Shown one piece after another: positions 1 through 10,845 of a stretch of DNA of 64,000 bases. A program made the position numbers and the translations under genes. The DNA is taken from the NCBI GenBank assembly GCA_947396885.1, contig OX377202.1:106762198-106826197 (forward strand), in the 5' to 3' direction. Positions within the stretch are counted from its first letter, which is position 1; the number at the start of each line of letters is the position of its first letter. The notes under the pieces are model-generated. The model worked only from the letters and a program-made list of their open reading frames with translations, searched no databases and had not been told where the DNA came from. This stretch comes from Heligmosomoides polygyrus polygyrus. Its lineage: Eukaryota > Nematoda > Chromadorea > Rhabditida > Heligmosomidae.

Positions 1-390
1 CTATCAGAATATTCTTAAAGATCATCTACCACCATTTCGTCGATAACGTCATGCACAGGAATTCAATTTATGCAGGATAACGCTTCCGTACATGCCAGTA
101 GATCAACCATCCTGTGGTTGAACTACAAAAACATCCGCGTGCTAGGCCAATTCGTTCACCGGACTTGAACCGGAAAAGAACATATGGGGGATCATTGTAC
201 GTTAGATATATGCCAACTGAAAGCAATTCAACAAAGTCGAGAAACCAGGGCGATCGAGGCAGCGTGGAACCATTTGGACGCTGATATCCTGAAGAACATG
301 GCTAAAAGTATGCCAGACAGAATTTCTGAACTTTTTTCCAATCACGGCGGACCTGTCCATTATCAGTCTGTAGCTGCTGATTATTGATCG
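1..390 (+). pseudogene. Tc3-like transposase, C-terminal remnant
   Basis: Tc1/mariner-superfamily transposase of the Tc3 type, entered part-way through because the element extends left of the window. Reading across frames gives a QDN-ASVHAS-type stretch near 70-95 (second catalytic Asp region), an RSPDLN motif near 150-170 (third catalytic box region, shifted in frame) and the C-terminal ILKNMAKSMPDR-SELF-NHGGPVHY signature at about 288-360. Frameshifts and stops break it, so it is dead. The same remnant, with more of its 5' half, lies at 22975-24090. Confidence 0.8.
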
Positions 391-1364
391 TATTAGAATG
401 AAGTGTCTGTGGTGGCCTTATACTTTGAAATAGTGGAAAACCAATGATTTCTTCTTAAAAAGTACTTTGTATCAAAGATAGCTTTCTGGTTCATTTTCAG
501 GCATGGTTTTCGATTAAGGCAAATTCAGTGTAAGCAGCCCCTTACCGCGAAATGTCGTTAAAAATACGAAATTTACAAAATTAGTGGTGGCTTTGTACTT
601 TTGAAACGTATCGTAGAAAACTATGAGTCAACATAAAAAACAGTGAACATAATAAGCAGAAAAATAGAAGCATACTCTCAGTGTAATGCATTCGATTAAA
701 ACAAACTGGTAAGGAATTTTCTGCAGATAGACCAGTCAGTAAGGATTCTGCATCGCGTTATGGAATTTGGTATCTTCGCACGCCCACCAGTACTTGTTTA
801 CCTTTACACTGAAACTGACAAACACAGCCTTAGGTCGCAGCTAACATGCGTCAGAACTCGCAGAAGATAGTAGCTCCGCGACTATGAACACTAAACGAAT
901 GGTGGAGAAGAATGACATGAGGCGAAGCGACAAGCCAGTCGTCCTTATAAGGAGAGCTGACTCAGTCGTGGTCGGTGCAAGTAATTGCGTAATGTGAGAT
1001 TCACATTCTTGCAAAAAAATTGGCGGAGCAGCGCAATGAAACCTATCAATATCGATCGGCTACGCCACCCAACGTATGCGGGTAGATTTCATAAAGCCGC
1101 GGTCCCCAGCATCTTATGTATAAATTCCGGCTATTTTTGGTGTTTCCTGCACAACGTCTTTGCGCAGCAGATGAAGCAGCGATTTGCTCGATATGGGAGC
1201 ATATCATTGCGTAGTGTCGATTCGCGATGGAGTTCTAAACATGTCCCGTGGTCGAGCTGTATAAAATGAAGCTAGACGAGGCACAGAGCATCGCCAGCCA
1301 CTCAACAGGTCCAGCACTTGCAAGCTGCAACAGAAGCCATTCGCAAATGAAAACTTGGACTCAC

Positions 1365-1530
1365 TTGCAACTGAGTCTGGCATTTGATGCATCCTCAAAA
1401 TTCAGCCCAGCGTTGGTCATTTTCTCTGAATGGCCCTGCTTGAGGTTTTCGAGCTCATCGAAGTCAGATTTGCAGGTTGAATGGCAGCTTTCAACGGCTT
1501 TATCGACGCAAGCGTCTTCATTGGAATCCA
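1365..1530 (-). CDS. Candidate 166-bp internal exon, copy I; unknown Cys-bearing protein
   Basis: I do not recognise the family. On the minus strand the segment is bounded by an AG acceptor (1531-1532) and a GTGAGT donor (1359-1364) and reads 54 uninterrupted codons, starting after a 2-base partial codon and ending with another. Cysteines fall at exon residues 7, 15, 19 and 54. The exon is exactly 166 bp in copies I, II and III, with acceptor and donor GT kept in all three and no indels or stops. Copies I and III differ in 17 codons, 7 of them silent; all four cysteines are kept. This pattern fits a diverging protein-coding exon better than random repeat decay. Flanking exons could not be assigned: a downstream segment after a TTGCAG acceptor (about 1324) and an upstream segment ending at a GTAACT donor (about 1620) are possible, but the phases of the upstream one do not fit. 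Confidence 0.5.
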
Positions 1531-2689
1531 CTAAAATAGTGTTGTATTAGACGATCTTGAAGGAGTTTTCAATAAAGAAAACTGTTGGGAAGGAACGCCG
1601 AGCTGGGGAAGAGTTACCGGCCGCCCTTGAAGCGCACGGCGCAATAAGTGATCTCGTAGTCTGCGCCGTAGGTGGGATGGCGCGAAGCCAAAAGTATAAA
1701 AAGCATGGGTATCCAGGACAAGGGGTTCTTTTTCAGGCTGTGTGCGTCGACTCCCTTTCGTGAGGACTTCTGTGTGTGTGAGTGTGTGTGTGGCCTTCAT
1801 GACACCCATCTTTCTCAGCTGTCCGCGTAGATATCAACCTCAGTAACTCACCAAGCACTAATCCACGACACGAGAGGTCCACGTCAGTGACAAGTCGAGG
1901 ACTTTGGCTCCACGCCCTACGCTTCTAGGGATGACTCAGTGACCCAGCTTAGTTAGCGCTCCCAGTTCCACCCATCTTCTTTTGCCTACGATTATTCCTT
2001 GCATTGTGTTGTACTGTTATTGAGAAAGATTGATCGATTCACATGTGTGCCAACTGTCGACAGTCGCGGTGTTGCCGTTGACCTATCGCTTCTAATAGCT
2101 AGCCGGCTTTTAAAAAGTACCGCAATCGACATATTCGTCGATGCACTAGGTTCTGCTCAAATTGCAACGTGGCAGAAAAAAAAACAATGTAAAAATTGGC
2201 TGTTGAATAATGATCGTAGAAATGTTTCAAGCCATTGGACCAAGATTACTAAGCAAATTTAGTCCGTTTAGCGTTTGGGCGCAACCGTCGTCGCAGCCTG
2301 AAAAAAGAGATGCACCTTACCCTACCTGATCCCCCTTGGAAATCCCCGATCCTGACGCTGAAATACCTTAAAAAATTCGTTAACAAACTATGGAGAGGCT
2401 GCAGCGACGCTGCTAGTAATACCCGTTTGCATTCCCGCGGTAACCCACCAGCGTGCGCGTCGACTCACTCACTGTGAGGACCCCTGCGAGCTCTACGTAT
2501 CGCCCACGGCCCACCTCTATTGTTGCATGTGGTCCGCGTCGGTCGCTTATTTTTCTGCATTGTTTTCTGTATTTCCATTGTACCCGTATTTCTGGTGATT
2601 TATATATCTGGAGGGAGGAGGGAGAAAATCTATGACTGCCTTATATTTTCGTATGGCAGTTATTAGATTTTATTGAAACGAAGTGGCTC

Positions 2690-3060
2690 CCCTTTGGGAA
2701 TGAACCTAAAGTAGCAGCCGACAGTCTGGAAAATCATCATCGGATGGAGGCAAACTGTGTGAGTAAGAGTCTCCCTTCTACCCACTCCCTCAACAACCCT
2801 CCATCGCCCGCCGATATCAAGCGAAAAAGATCAGCAAATGGGACGAGCCGATTAGTGAAAGTGATAGAGGGAGGGCTGTTGAGGGTGTGGCCAGAAGGGG
2901 AAACTCTTACACACACAGTCTACCTCCACCCGCCTGTGGTCTTCCAGACTCTCGGCTGCTACCTTAAACTTATGGTCTCGACCTTCCGTTGCATCTTTTT
3001 CACCACTACTTTCTTGAACCACTGTGACTTGAAAGTGGTCCCTGAACGAGTGGGCTCTCC
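2690..3060. repeat. Foldback (inverted-repeat) element, copy I, degraded
   Basis: A short left arm (about 2712-2772) is the reverse complement of part of a longer right arm (about 2902-3035). The complete form is at 51640-52090. The same element is at 26270-26640, and a lone inverted arm is at 25797-25916. Confidence 0.65.
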
Positions 3061-3224
3061 AAATGTTGTTGTTCCAGGTACTGACGGAGGCGCTTGCACC
3101 GATGTATAATCCAGGTTGAATTTACTTCACAATCTTGGTCCCACAGCTTCTAATCTCTACGGTCAATATTCGACGTTATGCCAGGATGCGACGGTCGAAC
3201 TTGAAATAAATACGTCCTGCTCTT

Positions 3225-3921
3225 ACTGTGATTCCTTCAGTTGTCACTGACAGAAAATTGTTTAATAATGTTTTATTCGCAACAATACCCAGAAGCGGGT
3301 TACCAGAGCGGAGGAACTCAACAGGGCGAGACCAAGAGGGCGGTCCCTCCACATAGGAGACGATGTGTACTTCAACGAAGTGAATACGGTAGGCGAAGTG
3401 TGAATGCACTATTTTTTTGTTCGTCCGAGATCCCACTGTTGAGAAACTCATGAAAAAGTAGCGGCACCTGGTGCTTGCGGTACAGTTACCAGAACTCGTA
3501 CGCCACGTCCGTTCCGACTGCTGCTCTCAACTTGCCTTTAGATGAGATCGCTAAGGGATCGTTTAGTGTGCGCGCGACGCGATGCCTGTGTAGTGGCCAA
3601 ATTGATCGAGTGACCCGATTGCTCAATTCCGTCACTACACATGGCATCGCGTCGCGCGTCGCGCGCACACTAGACGACTTCTATTGGATAGAAAATGCGG
3701 CTTATCTAGCAGATCGCGTGGATATGTCGCAGTATATTGTGAGGATTAGGAAGGAAGTACGTAGTAGGGCTATGCTCAAGAAGTCAATGAAATCATCGGA
3801 AATTGCTCCACTTACCTTCTGGTCCACAAGCAACATTTACCAGCTTTTTGACCGGAGCGTTAAGCTTGAAGTTCATACAGCTTTCAATGCACTTCATCCA
3901 ACTTTTATAATACCTAAATAA
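3225..3921 (+). pseudogene. Coding-like relic ending at AATAAA, copy I; unknown protein
   Basis: The protein is not recognised. Two stretches look coding on the plus strand. One (about 3305-3400) reads EELNRARPRG followed by HIGDDVYFNEVNTVGEV. The other (about 3690-3921) reads YLADRVDMSQYIVRIRKEV and ends FIIPK, with the stop overlapping an AATAAA poly(A)-type signal at 3917-3922. Between them a perfect-type hairpin (3560-3676) has inserted, and one extra T near 3300 shifts the frame relative to copy II. In the EVNTV stretch copies I and II differ only at silent sites. It is probably a broken gene or transposon open frame; too little remains for a family assignment. Confidence 0.35.
3560..3676. 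repeat. Long hairpin inserted in the coding-like relic, copy I
   Basis: Arms beginning AGTGTGCGCGCGACGCGATG pair with the reverse complement ending at the ACACT near 3674; the centre contains AATTGATCG and CGATTG. The structure spans about 115 bp, with only a few mismatches and a small internal loop. Confidence 0.8.
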
Positions 3922-4756
3922 AAATGTCCCAATAGTAGTTCACAAGTTCACATGCACGTAACTACCTGTACTTGTCTGTCATTCAACTCACCAACACACG
4001 TTTCCAAGAAGAGGTGGACGTTTCTCCGGCAGTTTGTGGTCAGACTGAAATCATAGCTTACTTAGGAACATTACAGGAAGTGAGGCCTAAAGTACTTTCA
4101 CGTACAACTTCTGATGTTTGACCAGTCTCATTTCCAGAACACTTCCCAAATTGACCGAATAAATGAGAATATACACAGAAACCGGTGCATCCGTCATATC
4201 TGCAATAATTTGCCCTTAGATAGCCAATATTCACCTCCATTTACATATTCGCGCCTAGAATGTTACAACACTGTAAATTAGAGGCGGCTATTATTATTTA
4301 TTTATTCGCTTATTCAAAGCACATAATAGTGCGCCAATACAAAGCATTAAAAACAGTCGTTAGAAAGCTCGACAGTGAATGACAAATTATTAGTAAAGCT
4401 GAGCACTCAGGAACAGACCCCAAAAAGCACTAGCAAAGAGAACAAAAAACAAGGATTACGATATGATTTTTTGAAAGAACCAGAAAGGAAAGCGTTCCGT
4501 AAAAAGTTTCACAACATCCTTCAAGGACTAGTATTTCCTTTGCCAAAGATTAGTCCAGCTTTTAGTATTCAGTAAAACTCCAAAAAATATCACCAGCTTA
4601 GAAAGAAGTTTTGCAGTAAAGACGTCTTGTACTTGAACTAGAGAATAAGCCTACGACCTTCTAAGCGCGCGGTTTCGGGAGGAACTATTCACGAGTTGCA
4701 AGGCGCCACACAAGAAGTACGTCGGCGCAATGCAAGGAAGATGGGGCAACCCATCT

Positions 4757-4935
4757 GGGGCCGGATTCATTAAAGTCACAACGGTAACTTTTAACAGCGA
4801 TTTCACATCACAGCACATCAAAACTCAGATAACGCGGCTTAAGAAGCGATATGGTGAGCGATAAGAGGGGTTATCTGAGCTTTTCGCCTACAATTCTCCG
4901 TTAAAGTTACGTAAGTTGTTGATGAGTCCGGCCCC
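4757..4935. mobile_element. MITE with GGGGCCGGATTCA termini, block I
   Basis: The ends are inverted repeats of about 25 bp (GGGGCCGGATTCAT ... inverted at 4935), and the interior is imperfectly palindromic around GCGATATGGTGAGCGATAAG. Length about 180 bp, no coding capacity. At least eight more members are in the window. Confidence 0.75.
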
Positions 4936-5147
4936 AGTACTCAAATACAAGTACAAGGTGACGCGGCATTTCCCACGTATGAACGAGTTCTACCCGTTTG
5001 GTTGGCTTGTGACGTACGGTTTGGCCTAGGCTCCTCTCACTATAACCTGCATTGCACGTACGTACGCGTCAGTTCGCGTACAGTATAGAAAATTCCACGA
5101 CAGCGTATCTGACTGCTACGCTCAAGGCGGTCGAAGCCCATTCGCTG

Positions 5148-5164
5148 CCCCCCCCCCCCCCCCC
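5148..5164. repeat. Poly-C tract, block I
   Basis: Seventeen consecutive C. The same tract, 16 C, is at the orthologous place in block II (29746-29761). Confidence 0.95.
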
Positions 5165-5519
5165 TATCATTGCCCCGAGTACGTCATTGTAACAAAAATA
5201 ACTACTACAATACACTAGAGGAAAGCAACTTTCTGAACGAGTCTATATTTTGTTTCATGCAAGCCTGTAAGCAAAAGCTTGAACTCCCTCAAGCAATGGC
5301 AAGCCGAAACTATTTGTCCTACATGCCCTTCCTTGTACATAGTTCTTGGCCGCTATTTTACCGCGCAAAAAAGGATTTATGGTGACATTACCGATGAAAG
5401 TGTTGGGAAACATTTTAAAATCAGAAACTTTACTTCTGCATATTAAAGACTTTAATCACATCATTCGTCTACTCGCCATTAGCTCTTCTAGTTCTTAGTT
5501 TTCCTGGAGTGGCAGTGCA

Positions 5520-5655
5520 GTCAGAGGCACCGACTATGGTGAACAACGATCTTGGTTCGCAGGAGTCGGTGAATTGGTACTAGGCTCGCTTCGGAAGAAC
5601 AAGACGCTGACATGCCCATCGGATGACCACCGCGAGTTGGGCCAAATACGCGTAT
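5520..5655 (+). mobile_element. SINE remnant (tRNA-derived family), block I
   Basis: It matches the body of the complete SINE at 22605-22900: GTCGGTGAATTGGTACTAG, then ATGCCCATCGG and CCAAATACGCG. The head is degraded and the tail is lost where the MITE begins. Confidence 0.6.
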
Positions 5656-5660
5656 AAACT

Positions 5661-5829
5661 GGGGTCGGATTCATCAACGACTTACATAACTTTGACAGAG
5701 AATTCACAGCGGAAAACTCAGATAGCGCAGCTTCTCCCACACCACATCGCTTGATAAGCCGCGCCATCAGGGATTTCGGCTGTAATTTTCTCTGTTAAAT
5801 TGCTGTAAGTCGTTGATGAATCGGGCCCC
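5661..5829. mobile_element. MITE with GGATTCATCAACGACTTA termini, block I second copy
   Basis: Terminal inverted repeats GGATTCATCAACGACTTAC and their complement lie at both ends, with an internal A-T rich palindrome. It follows a SINE remnant directly and precedes a Penelope linker remnant, an order kept in block II (30276-30443). Confidence 0.75.
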
Positions 5830-6150
5830 TGGAGGAAGCGGCCCAACCTCAAGAGGAAGGAAGGACGCTCTTATTCGTCCCTTTTCTATCAGATGAAACC
5901 ATTGTTTCCATCCGTATATGTCTTCGGAAAGCAAATGTAAAGGAATTGGCTAGAGTCGAGGAGATCCCTCCTACAAACGTAAAGGGAGAACTGATTCAGA
6001 ACCGCACGTGCGACGGGAGGCGCACTACATCATCCTGTCTTATATACCCGCTTGTAAGTGCAAGTGAAAATATGACATCGTGGGTGGTGTACCCTATTAA
6101 TGTAGTCAATGCGGGAATGGGTATATAGGGGACGTTTTGCACCAAAGTTG
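5830..6150 (+). pseudogene. Penelope-like element linker and start of GIY-YIG domain, block I
   Basis: Translation gives PFLSDETIVSIRICLRKAN, then PPTNVKGELIQNRTCD and MTSWVVYPI. These match the linker between reverse transcriptase and GIY-YIG endonuclease in the better-preserved element at 46417-47260 (FISDEV, GCLRKAD, PPMNLEGQLVRNR, MTSGVVYL). The GIY part is interrupted by a GC-rich TIR element at 6155-6540. The C-terminal remainder is recognisable at about 6590-6800. Dead. Confidence 0.7.
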
Positions 6151-6154
6151 AGGC

Positions 6155-6540
6155 CTATGGTATAATCCGCGGAAGTGTCCGCGGAACGGAAATAATCTTG
6201 CCGGGACTCAATGAGTGCCCAATCGCCGCAATCCGCAACACCCACTTTCTTCGGATCGTCGGCGACGGTCGGTGAGCGGGCTGGTATACTTCCCGTCCGC
6301 GGAACAGTCCGCGTGCAATGCACCGCTGGAAGTTGTCGGTCGGCGACCATCCAACAGCGGCCGGCTGACATCGCCATTCCGGGCACTTGGCAACGCTTAA
6401 AGACCGACGCCATAAACGCGCGCCAACGCGAAAACTGTCCGTGTAGGCCGCCGACGGTCCCTGGTCGACGACGGCTGTCTCCGCGGTGCACTTTCCTCTT
6501 GCGGACGTCCAGCGGACACTTTTGCGGGACTAAACCATAG
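6155..6540. mobile_element. GC-rich short TIR element interrupting Penelope, block I
   Basis: Left end CTATGGTATAATCCGC and right end (inverted) CTATGGTTTAGTCCCGC, followed inward on both sides by AAGTGTCCGC. Length 386 bp, rich in CGGCGACGGTC-type short inverted repeats. Long overlapping open frames on both strands are due to base composition. Confidence 0.6.
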
Positions 6541-6544
6541 CTCT

Positions 6545-6895
6545 GAGGAGCATCCGTGTAGTCGAAGCAAGTCTAGTGTTTCTACTCCACTGCGAGATGG
6601 ATTCCGGAGCCACGGTGGCGTAACGGTTGAGGTGGTAGTCACAATTTCGGTACGAAACGTGACGTTACAGCACACGGAACTCCGTCTGCGTTTCAGGTTT
6701 GGATCGCGACCAAATATCCAAAAAAGAAACGCAAGGAAGAGTGTGTTGCATTGGCGGATGAGCTGGCGCCCATAATTGACCTCGTCTTCGACGTCTACGG
6801 AATTGACCTATGTGGTGGTGCTCATGGGAATTCCTCGGGCAGGTGTTCCGTAGATATAAGCTCATACACCCATTCGAGATAGCTCACGTCCAGCT
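6545..6895 (+). pseudogene. Penelope GIY-YIG C-terminal remnant, block I
   Basis: By position and similarity to block III (55816-56075) this is the endonuclease C-terminal part plus 3' sequence. The frame is destroyed; only short matches such as VEVVVTI remain. The last bases read on into the conserved CCCATTCGAGATAG segment shared by all three blocks. Confidence 0.45.
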
Positions 6896-7099
6896 AAGGA
6901 GCCACGGTGGATTGCTTCGAATCGGCCACTAAGGATAGCATTACAATGCTCTATGACAATGCCTCCTTACTTTGTCTTCTCTTCTCCATTATTAAAACTT
7001 TCTAAATGAAACAATTTTTAAATAAAGAACTTATGCTACTTACTGTTCATCCCCCTGATCACCAGCAATCACAGAGCACAAAATAAACATTATCGCGAT

Positions 7100-8030
7100 G
7101 TGCGAGAAACTCTAAAAATAAATGCTTAAAATTGAGCTTTTTCACAGGATTGGTTTGGCTTTTTAGATGTTTTTTCATAGCTGTTGCAATTCCTTCACAT
7201 ATTCGATTTAACCTCCTCACTAGCATGAATTCTAATCCTCCGGGTTTCAAGCTTGCAAGCGATCCAATTGCTTTGGTTTGCGTGAGTTTGTGTGTCGCAT
7301 GCTCTCAACGTCCAAACATTTCAGTGGGAGAGAGCTCAACGAATCGAGAAACAAGACGACAGAAGACTGCGACTGAACTACCACCATATAGTGCGTTCCA
7401 CCGGTCTTAAACAGATGCTTCTCGCTGATTTCAAGAGCGATATGCTCCATAAGCTGAGAACACTGAATGACGCGGTATAGCGTGGTTTCAAGCAATGCAG
7501 TCCGACCGGTCACCCTCAATGGACGGAGAGTTCTTCACACCGCAAAAGGGCGAAGCAAGGGGCGCGCAAGGCGTTCATCGTGGACGAGATTTTCGGGTAC
7601 GTAAGAATAGGATTCCACGACAGTTTTGGGGTCTTTCACGTCACTTTATTTCCTCTATCCTGCACCAGTTTTGACCTGTGTTGACCTGCTGTTCTATCCT
7701 AATTATGAAACGCACAGCGCAATGACTCGCATGAGTTGGGAGGTAGCCAAGTGCTTATGGCCACATGGACCCTTCTCAATCTGCAAGTCTCGTTGCCATA
7801 TCGCATTCTTTTGCGTTCTGTTTTGTCCCAAAAAGGGCGCAACGCTTTTATGTTTATGCGATTCACACCGTATTCTCGGGCTGTCAGATGGAGCCCTGTG
7901 CGCTGAGGACATGTGAAAAAAACCAGTTTGACGTGGATAAGTGACCATTCTGCACTGTAATGCAGCGGGCTATCAATAAGCAGTCCCAGCTTTAGAGAAC
8001 ATCTTGAACATGATGTTCTAGTACACAAGC
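7100..8030. repeat. Segment conserved in all three blocks; coding status unclear
   Basis: It matches 31320-32210 and 58005-59130. Plus-strand text reads LADFKSDMLHKLRTLNDAV in blocks I and II and a close variant in III. The minus strand is also open in all three (YRVIQCSQLMEHIALEIS). A GTACGTAAG donor and a CTTTCAG acceptor 50 bp apart in block II (31828-31880) look like a short intron, but the acceptor is mutated in I and the donor in III. An in-frame 3-base insertion in III fits one plus frame. I cannot decide the strand or protein. Confidence 0.4.
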
Positions 8031-8374
8031 ACTCCTGTGCTTGTGGTGTTCCTCTGTCTTTCTGTCAGTTTCTTCTGAGTTGTAGTTCTTTTGTTGTTGT
8101 AGGAATAACCCTTACCCCAAGTTTCCTCAAGATAACTCGCCGAATTGTCACGTATCAGGTTGGTGAGATTTTTGAGCGACGTCTCGCAACTTAATGAATC
8201 TGCAAACCGCAGAATGGATTTCTATGTCACAAACTCATCCAAAAGACAGTACGGAGCGTGGTCGGCGGGAACGATCGTATAAAGGACGATACTCAACACC
8301 CTCCCCACTCAACACCAAGCTACACGGTGGAGCAATGTGGTAAGCACGTACGCAACCATGCCTCTGAAGTCTCT

Positions 8375-8775
8375 GATAAGCCGAATAGGACGTTTGCGAC
8401 TGAATGATGAAGCTCCGTACCAGCTTCGACTGTTATCGTCGCATACGCCCCAGCATCCGACTACGACCACGAAGAGGTCGAGGCGTTCTACTTGGTGCTA
8501 GAAAAGTTCTATAGCGAAGATCACATCTTCTACAAGGCGATCGTCGACGGTCGACTAAAGAACTTCATATCGGGGTCCACCAAAGAGTTGAAAACATGGA
8601 GACAGCAGAAACGTCTAACAGACGTTTCCGCTGACTCCAAGTTCTATGCGGACCACTGTATCCCTCGAGCAGTTCCGCTTTTCGCGCCAAGGAGGGGAAG
8701 GGCGATAAATTCCAGGAACGTGCAGAACCACCATCAACTGGGACCACCATCAACTGGGATATAAGAACCGCGACC
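8375..8775 (+). pseudogene. RTE-type LINE endonuclease remnant, block I
   Basis: Apurinic-type endonuclease of an RTE non-LTR retrotransposon. Translation includes YAPASDYDHEEVEAFYLVLE and FYSEDHIFYKAIV, typical of the segment preceding the GDFN-AKIG motif. That catalytic motif is deleted; the text then resumes with the KFYAD-type and FSR-EGK-INWD segments that close the domain. Broken by frameshifts and an internal deletion. A tRNA-headed SINE follows on the minus strand. Confidence 0.7.
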
Positions 8776-8859
8776 CAGAAAATGCCTGAAAAAATGTGTG
8801 GACGACGAAACCGCTCAGATCTCATCCAGTCTGTTGGAATGCAAAAGTGCCGCAACGCA

Positions 8860-8955
8860 GGAGATACAAACGACCGACCTCCCTCGCATAAAGCAATGCC
8901 ACTATCAACTGCGCCCCGAGCCGCTCGTCGTCAGTGCCCCAGCGCACAGTTTCTG
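8860..8955 (-). mobile_element. tRNA-derived SINE head, block I
   Basis: On the minus strand a tRNA-like A box (GGCGCAGT..GATAG) and a B box-like GGTCG..TTGT segment can be seen, as in the better copy at 59560-59645. Probably derived from an Arg-type tRNA. Not a functional tRNA. Confidence 0.5.
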
Positions 8956-10845
8956 TGCTCCATCGCTAATCGGTATACGGTAACCATTCGAGGGTGTGTT
9001 CGTCAGAATCGTGCAGATTGATCCCCCGAACCGCTTTGCCCCCATGGTGCCATCTTGCGATTTTTTGTAAGGCCATATTTGCAACACAAGGCACTATAAA
9101 GCAAGCCTTATGGCCTCTAGAGAAGAACTCGTCCATATCGCTCCCATCGCAGTGAGGACCCGCGCAGCCACTGTGGTGGAAGCCGCAGCGCTGACGAGTA
9201 ATCGCGGAGCCGTTGGTCGCAAAGGTCGCCGAGAGCTGCCGTAGTTCACGGCAGCTCTCACCCGCAGTGCCAGGCGCAGTGCGAGTGAGTCCCGCCGGGG
9301 AAGTGGTCGGATACGAAGCTTGGGGGGACCGGTAGGATAGCTCATTCTTCATAGCCAAAACATTCTCAGGGAACTAGGCCTTTGACTTAGAGCCTGGGAG
9401 GCGTTTACGCTTCATATTGAGATGGCCGCAGCCTTAAAATGTAGGTCTGAAATCCTACGTTTTGATCTGCTTCGTTTCAACCCAATTGGACGCAGTTCAA
9501 GCCAAACTGCTAACTAAGAAAAGTGTCCGATTTGGTTTGAGAAGTATCCAATCGATGTTTCTATTCGTGTCTCCGCGCTCAGTTTCGTTGCTTCGTTGGT
9601 TTTTTTTTTAACTTGGTGGTTTTCATTGTTGCTTTGGTGGTGTCTGTATTTATGTCCTCGTTTTCATTGCATACTCGGTTTTCCTTGTGTTTCGGTTTTC
9701 GTTCCTGCCGGCAAATATAAGCAGTGTTGCGTACAGTAAACCTAGCTGCGCCGTACCACCCGCCGTTGTCATGGCGGCTCCGCGAAACTCGCAGAACTCT
9801 GCTGCTGGTCTTACGTACTCACCATCTCGAATGGACTTTCAACAGCTGCAAATGAAAAGCGATTTCTACAGTACGTCCACTCTGAAATAACCAAGATTAT
9901 GGTCCCCTACAACGTTGCGCAAAGTTCCGTACAGGTTTGCTAACTCTGGGGAAGGCGTTAAGACCAAATAGCTAAGCAAAGCTAAACATTACCAGCCGAG
10001 GGAGAGATGAATCGAAAACGTCCACTTGACTTGACCACTCGCAAGCAGAAAGTGAACGACCCATGCTGCCAGTTTCTGAGTGCGATACAATTGCCAACTA
10101 GGTGTTATCCGTGTGTACTACACGCGTCAATGGTATCGTAACAATCTTTGCTCAATGTTCATTCCCTTCGTATACATTACTCGACCGGTCGTAGGCTCCT
10201 AGGAATGCTCGCACTGAATTCAGTGGGTTAAGATAAGATGAGCTAACATTGCTACAAGTGTGGGAGGTGCGGTGAACCTGATCTCAAGTTCAGGTTAGAT
10301 GTTGAAGACTTTGGACCACTCATATTGCACTTTCAAGAGGCGCTAGTTTGTTCTGGCGCTAGTTTGTTCTGTTGGTAATTTGTAAGATCGCAAACTCGCT
10401 CGGTCCAGCTGCACCGCGTGTGTTGTGTGAATGCACACAAACACCACATTTGACTACACCGCCCTAGAAATGCACCTCAGCGGCCACTCCTTTGCTTTCT
10501 TCCCACTTTACGATCGGGTAGGAAGTACATGAAGCTAACATATACCTGCTTTAAAACAGGCGTGCATTACAGACGTTAAGATTGAAGTTATATTATAACA
10601 GTATGTAGCAATTTATAGCACAACACAAACTCTTTCAATAAGAAATTATGACAGCATATTAAAGGTTAACGAAAAATCGTTCGTTTTTAGACAAATCAAA
10701 TTTCCAAAAGCCTTTCGTACATATAGAACGTTCCTCTCCAGTGCACGAACAACATAAAATGTACGCTCAGGCGCTGCACGTATCGTGGTTAGAACGAATT
10801 TCCCATTCAATCTTCAATCAGTCGTTGCGTCTGGCGGGCTTTGTA

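Larger units (their letters stand above)
1..10235 (+). repeat. Composite block, copy I of three (left end outside window)
   Basis: The order of sequence here is repeated from 23706 (copy II) and, with a later start, from 47363 (copy III). Anchors seen in copies I and II: Tc3-like 3' end (1 and 23706), 166-bp exon (1365 and 25078), hairpin (3560 and 27141), poly-C run (5148 and 29746), Penelope linker (5830 and 30445), RTE endonuclease (8375 and 32525) and the terminal piece around 9820-10235 (35645). Copy I has private blocks, including about 220 bp near 1690-1910 and about 690 bp near 9113-9805. Divergence between copies I and II is low in places (around 1930-2290) and larger elsewhere, so conversion or patchy turnover is possible. 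Whether this is a segmental triplication or repeated insertion of one large element is not settled. Confidence 0.85.

Noticed and set aside
6030..6540. 153-codon minus frame and 109-codon plus frame
   Set aside because: They lie on the GC-rich TIR element and across Penelope sequence of the opposite strand; shadows of repeats.
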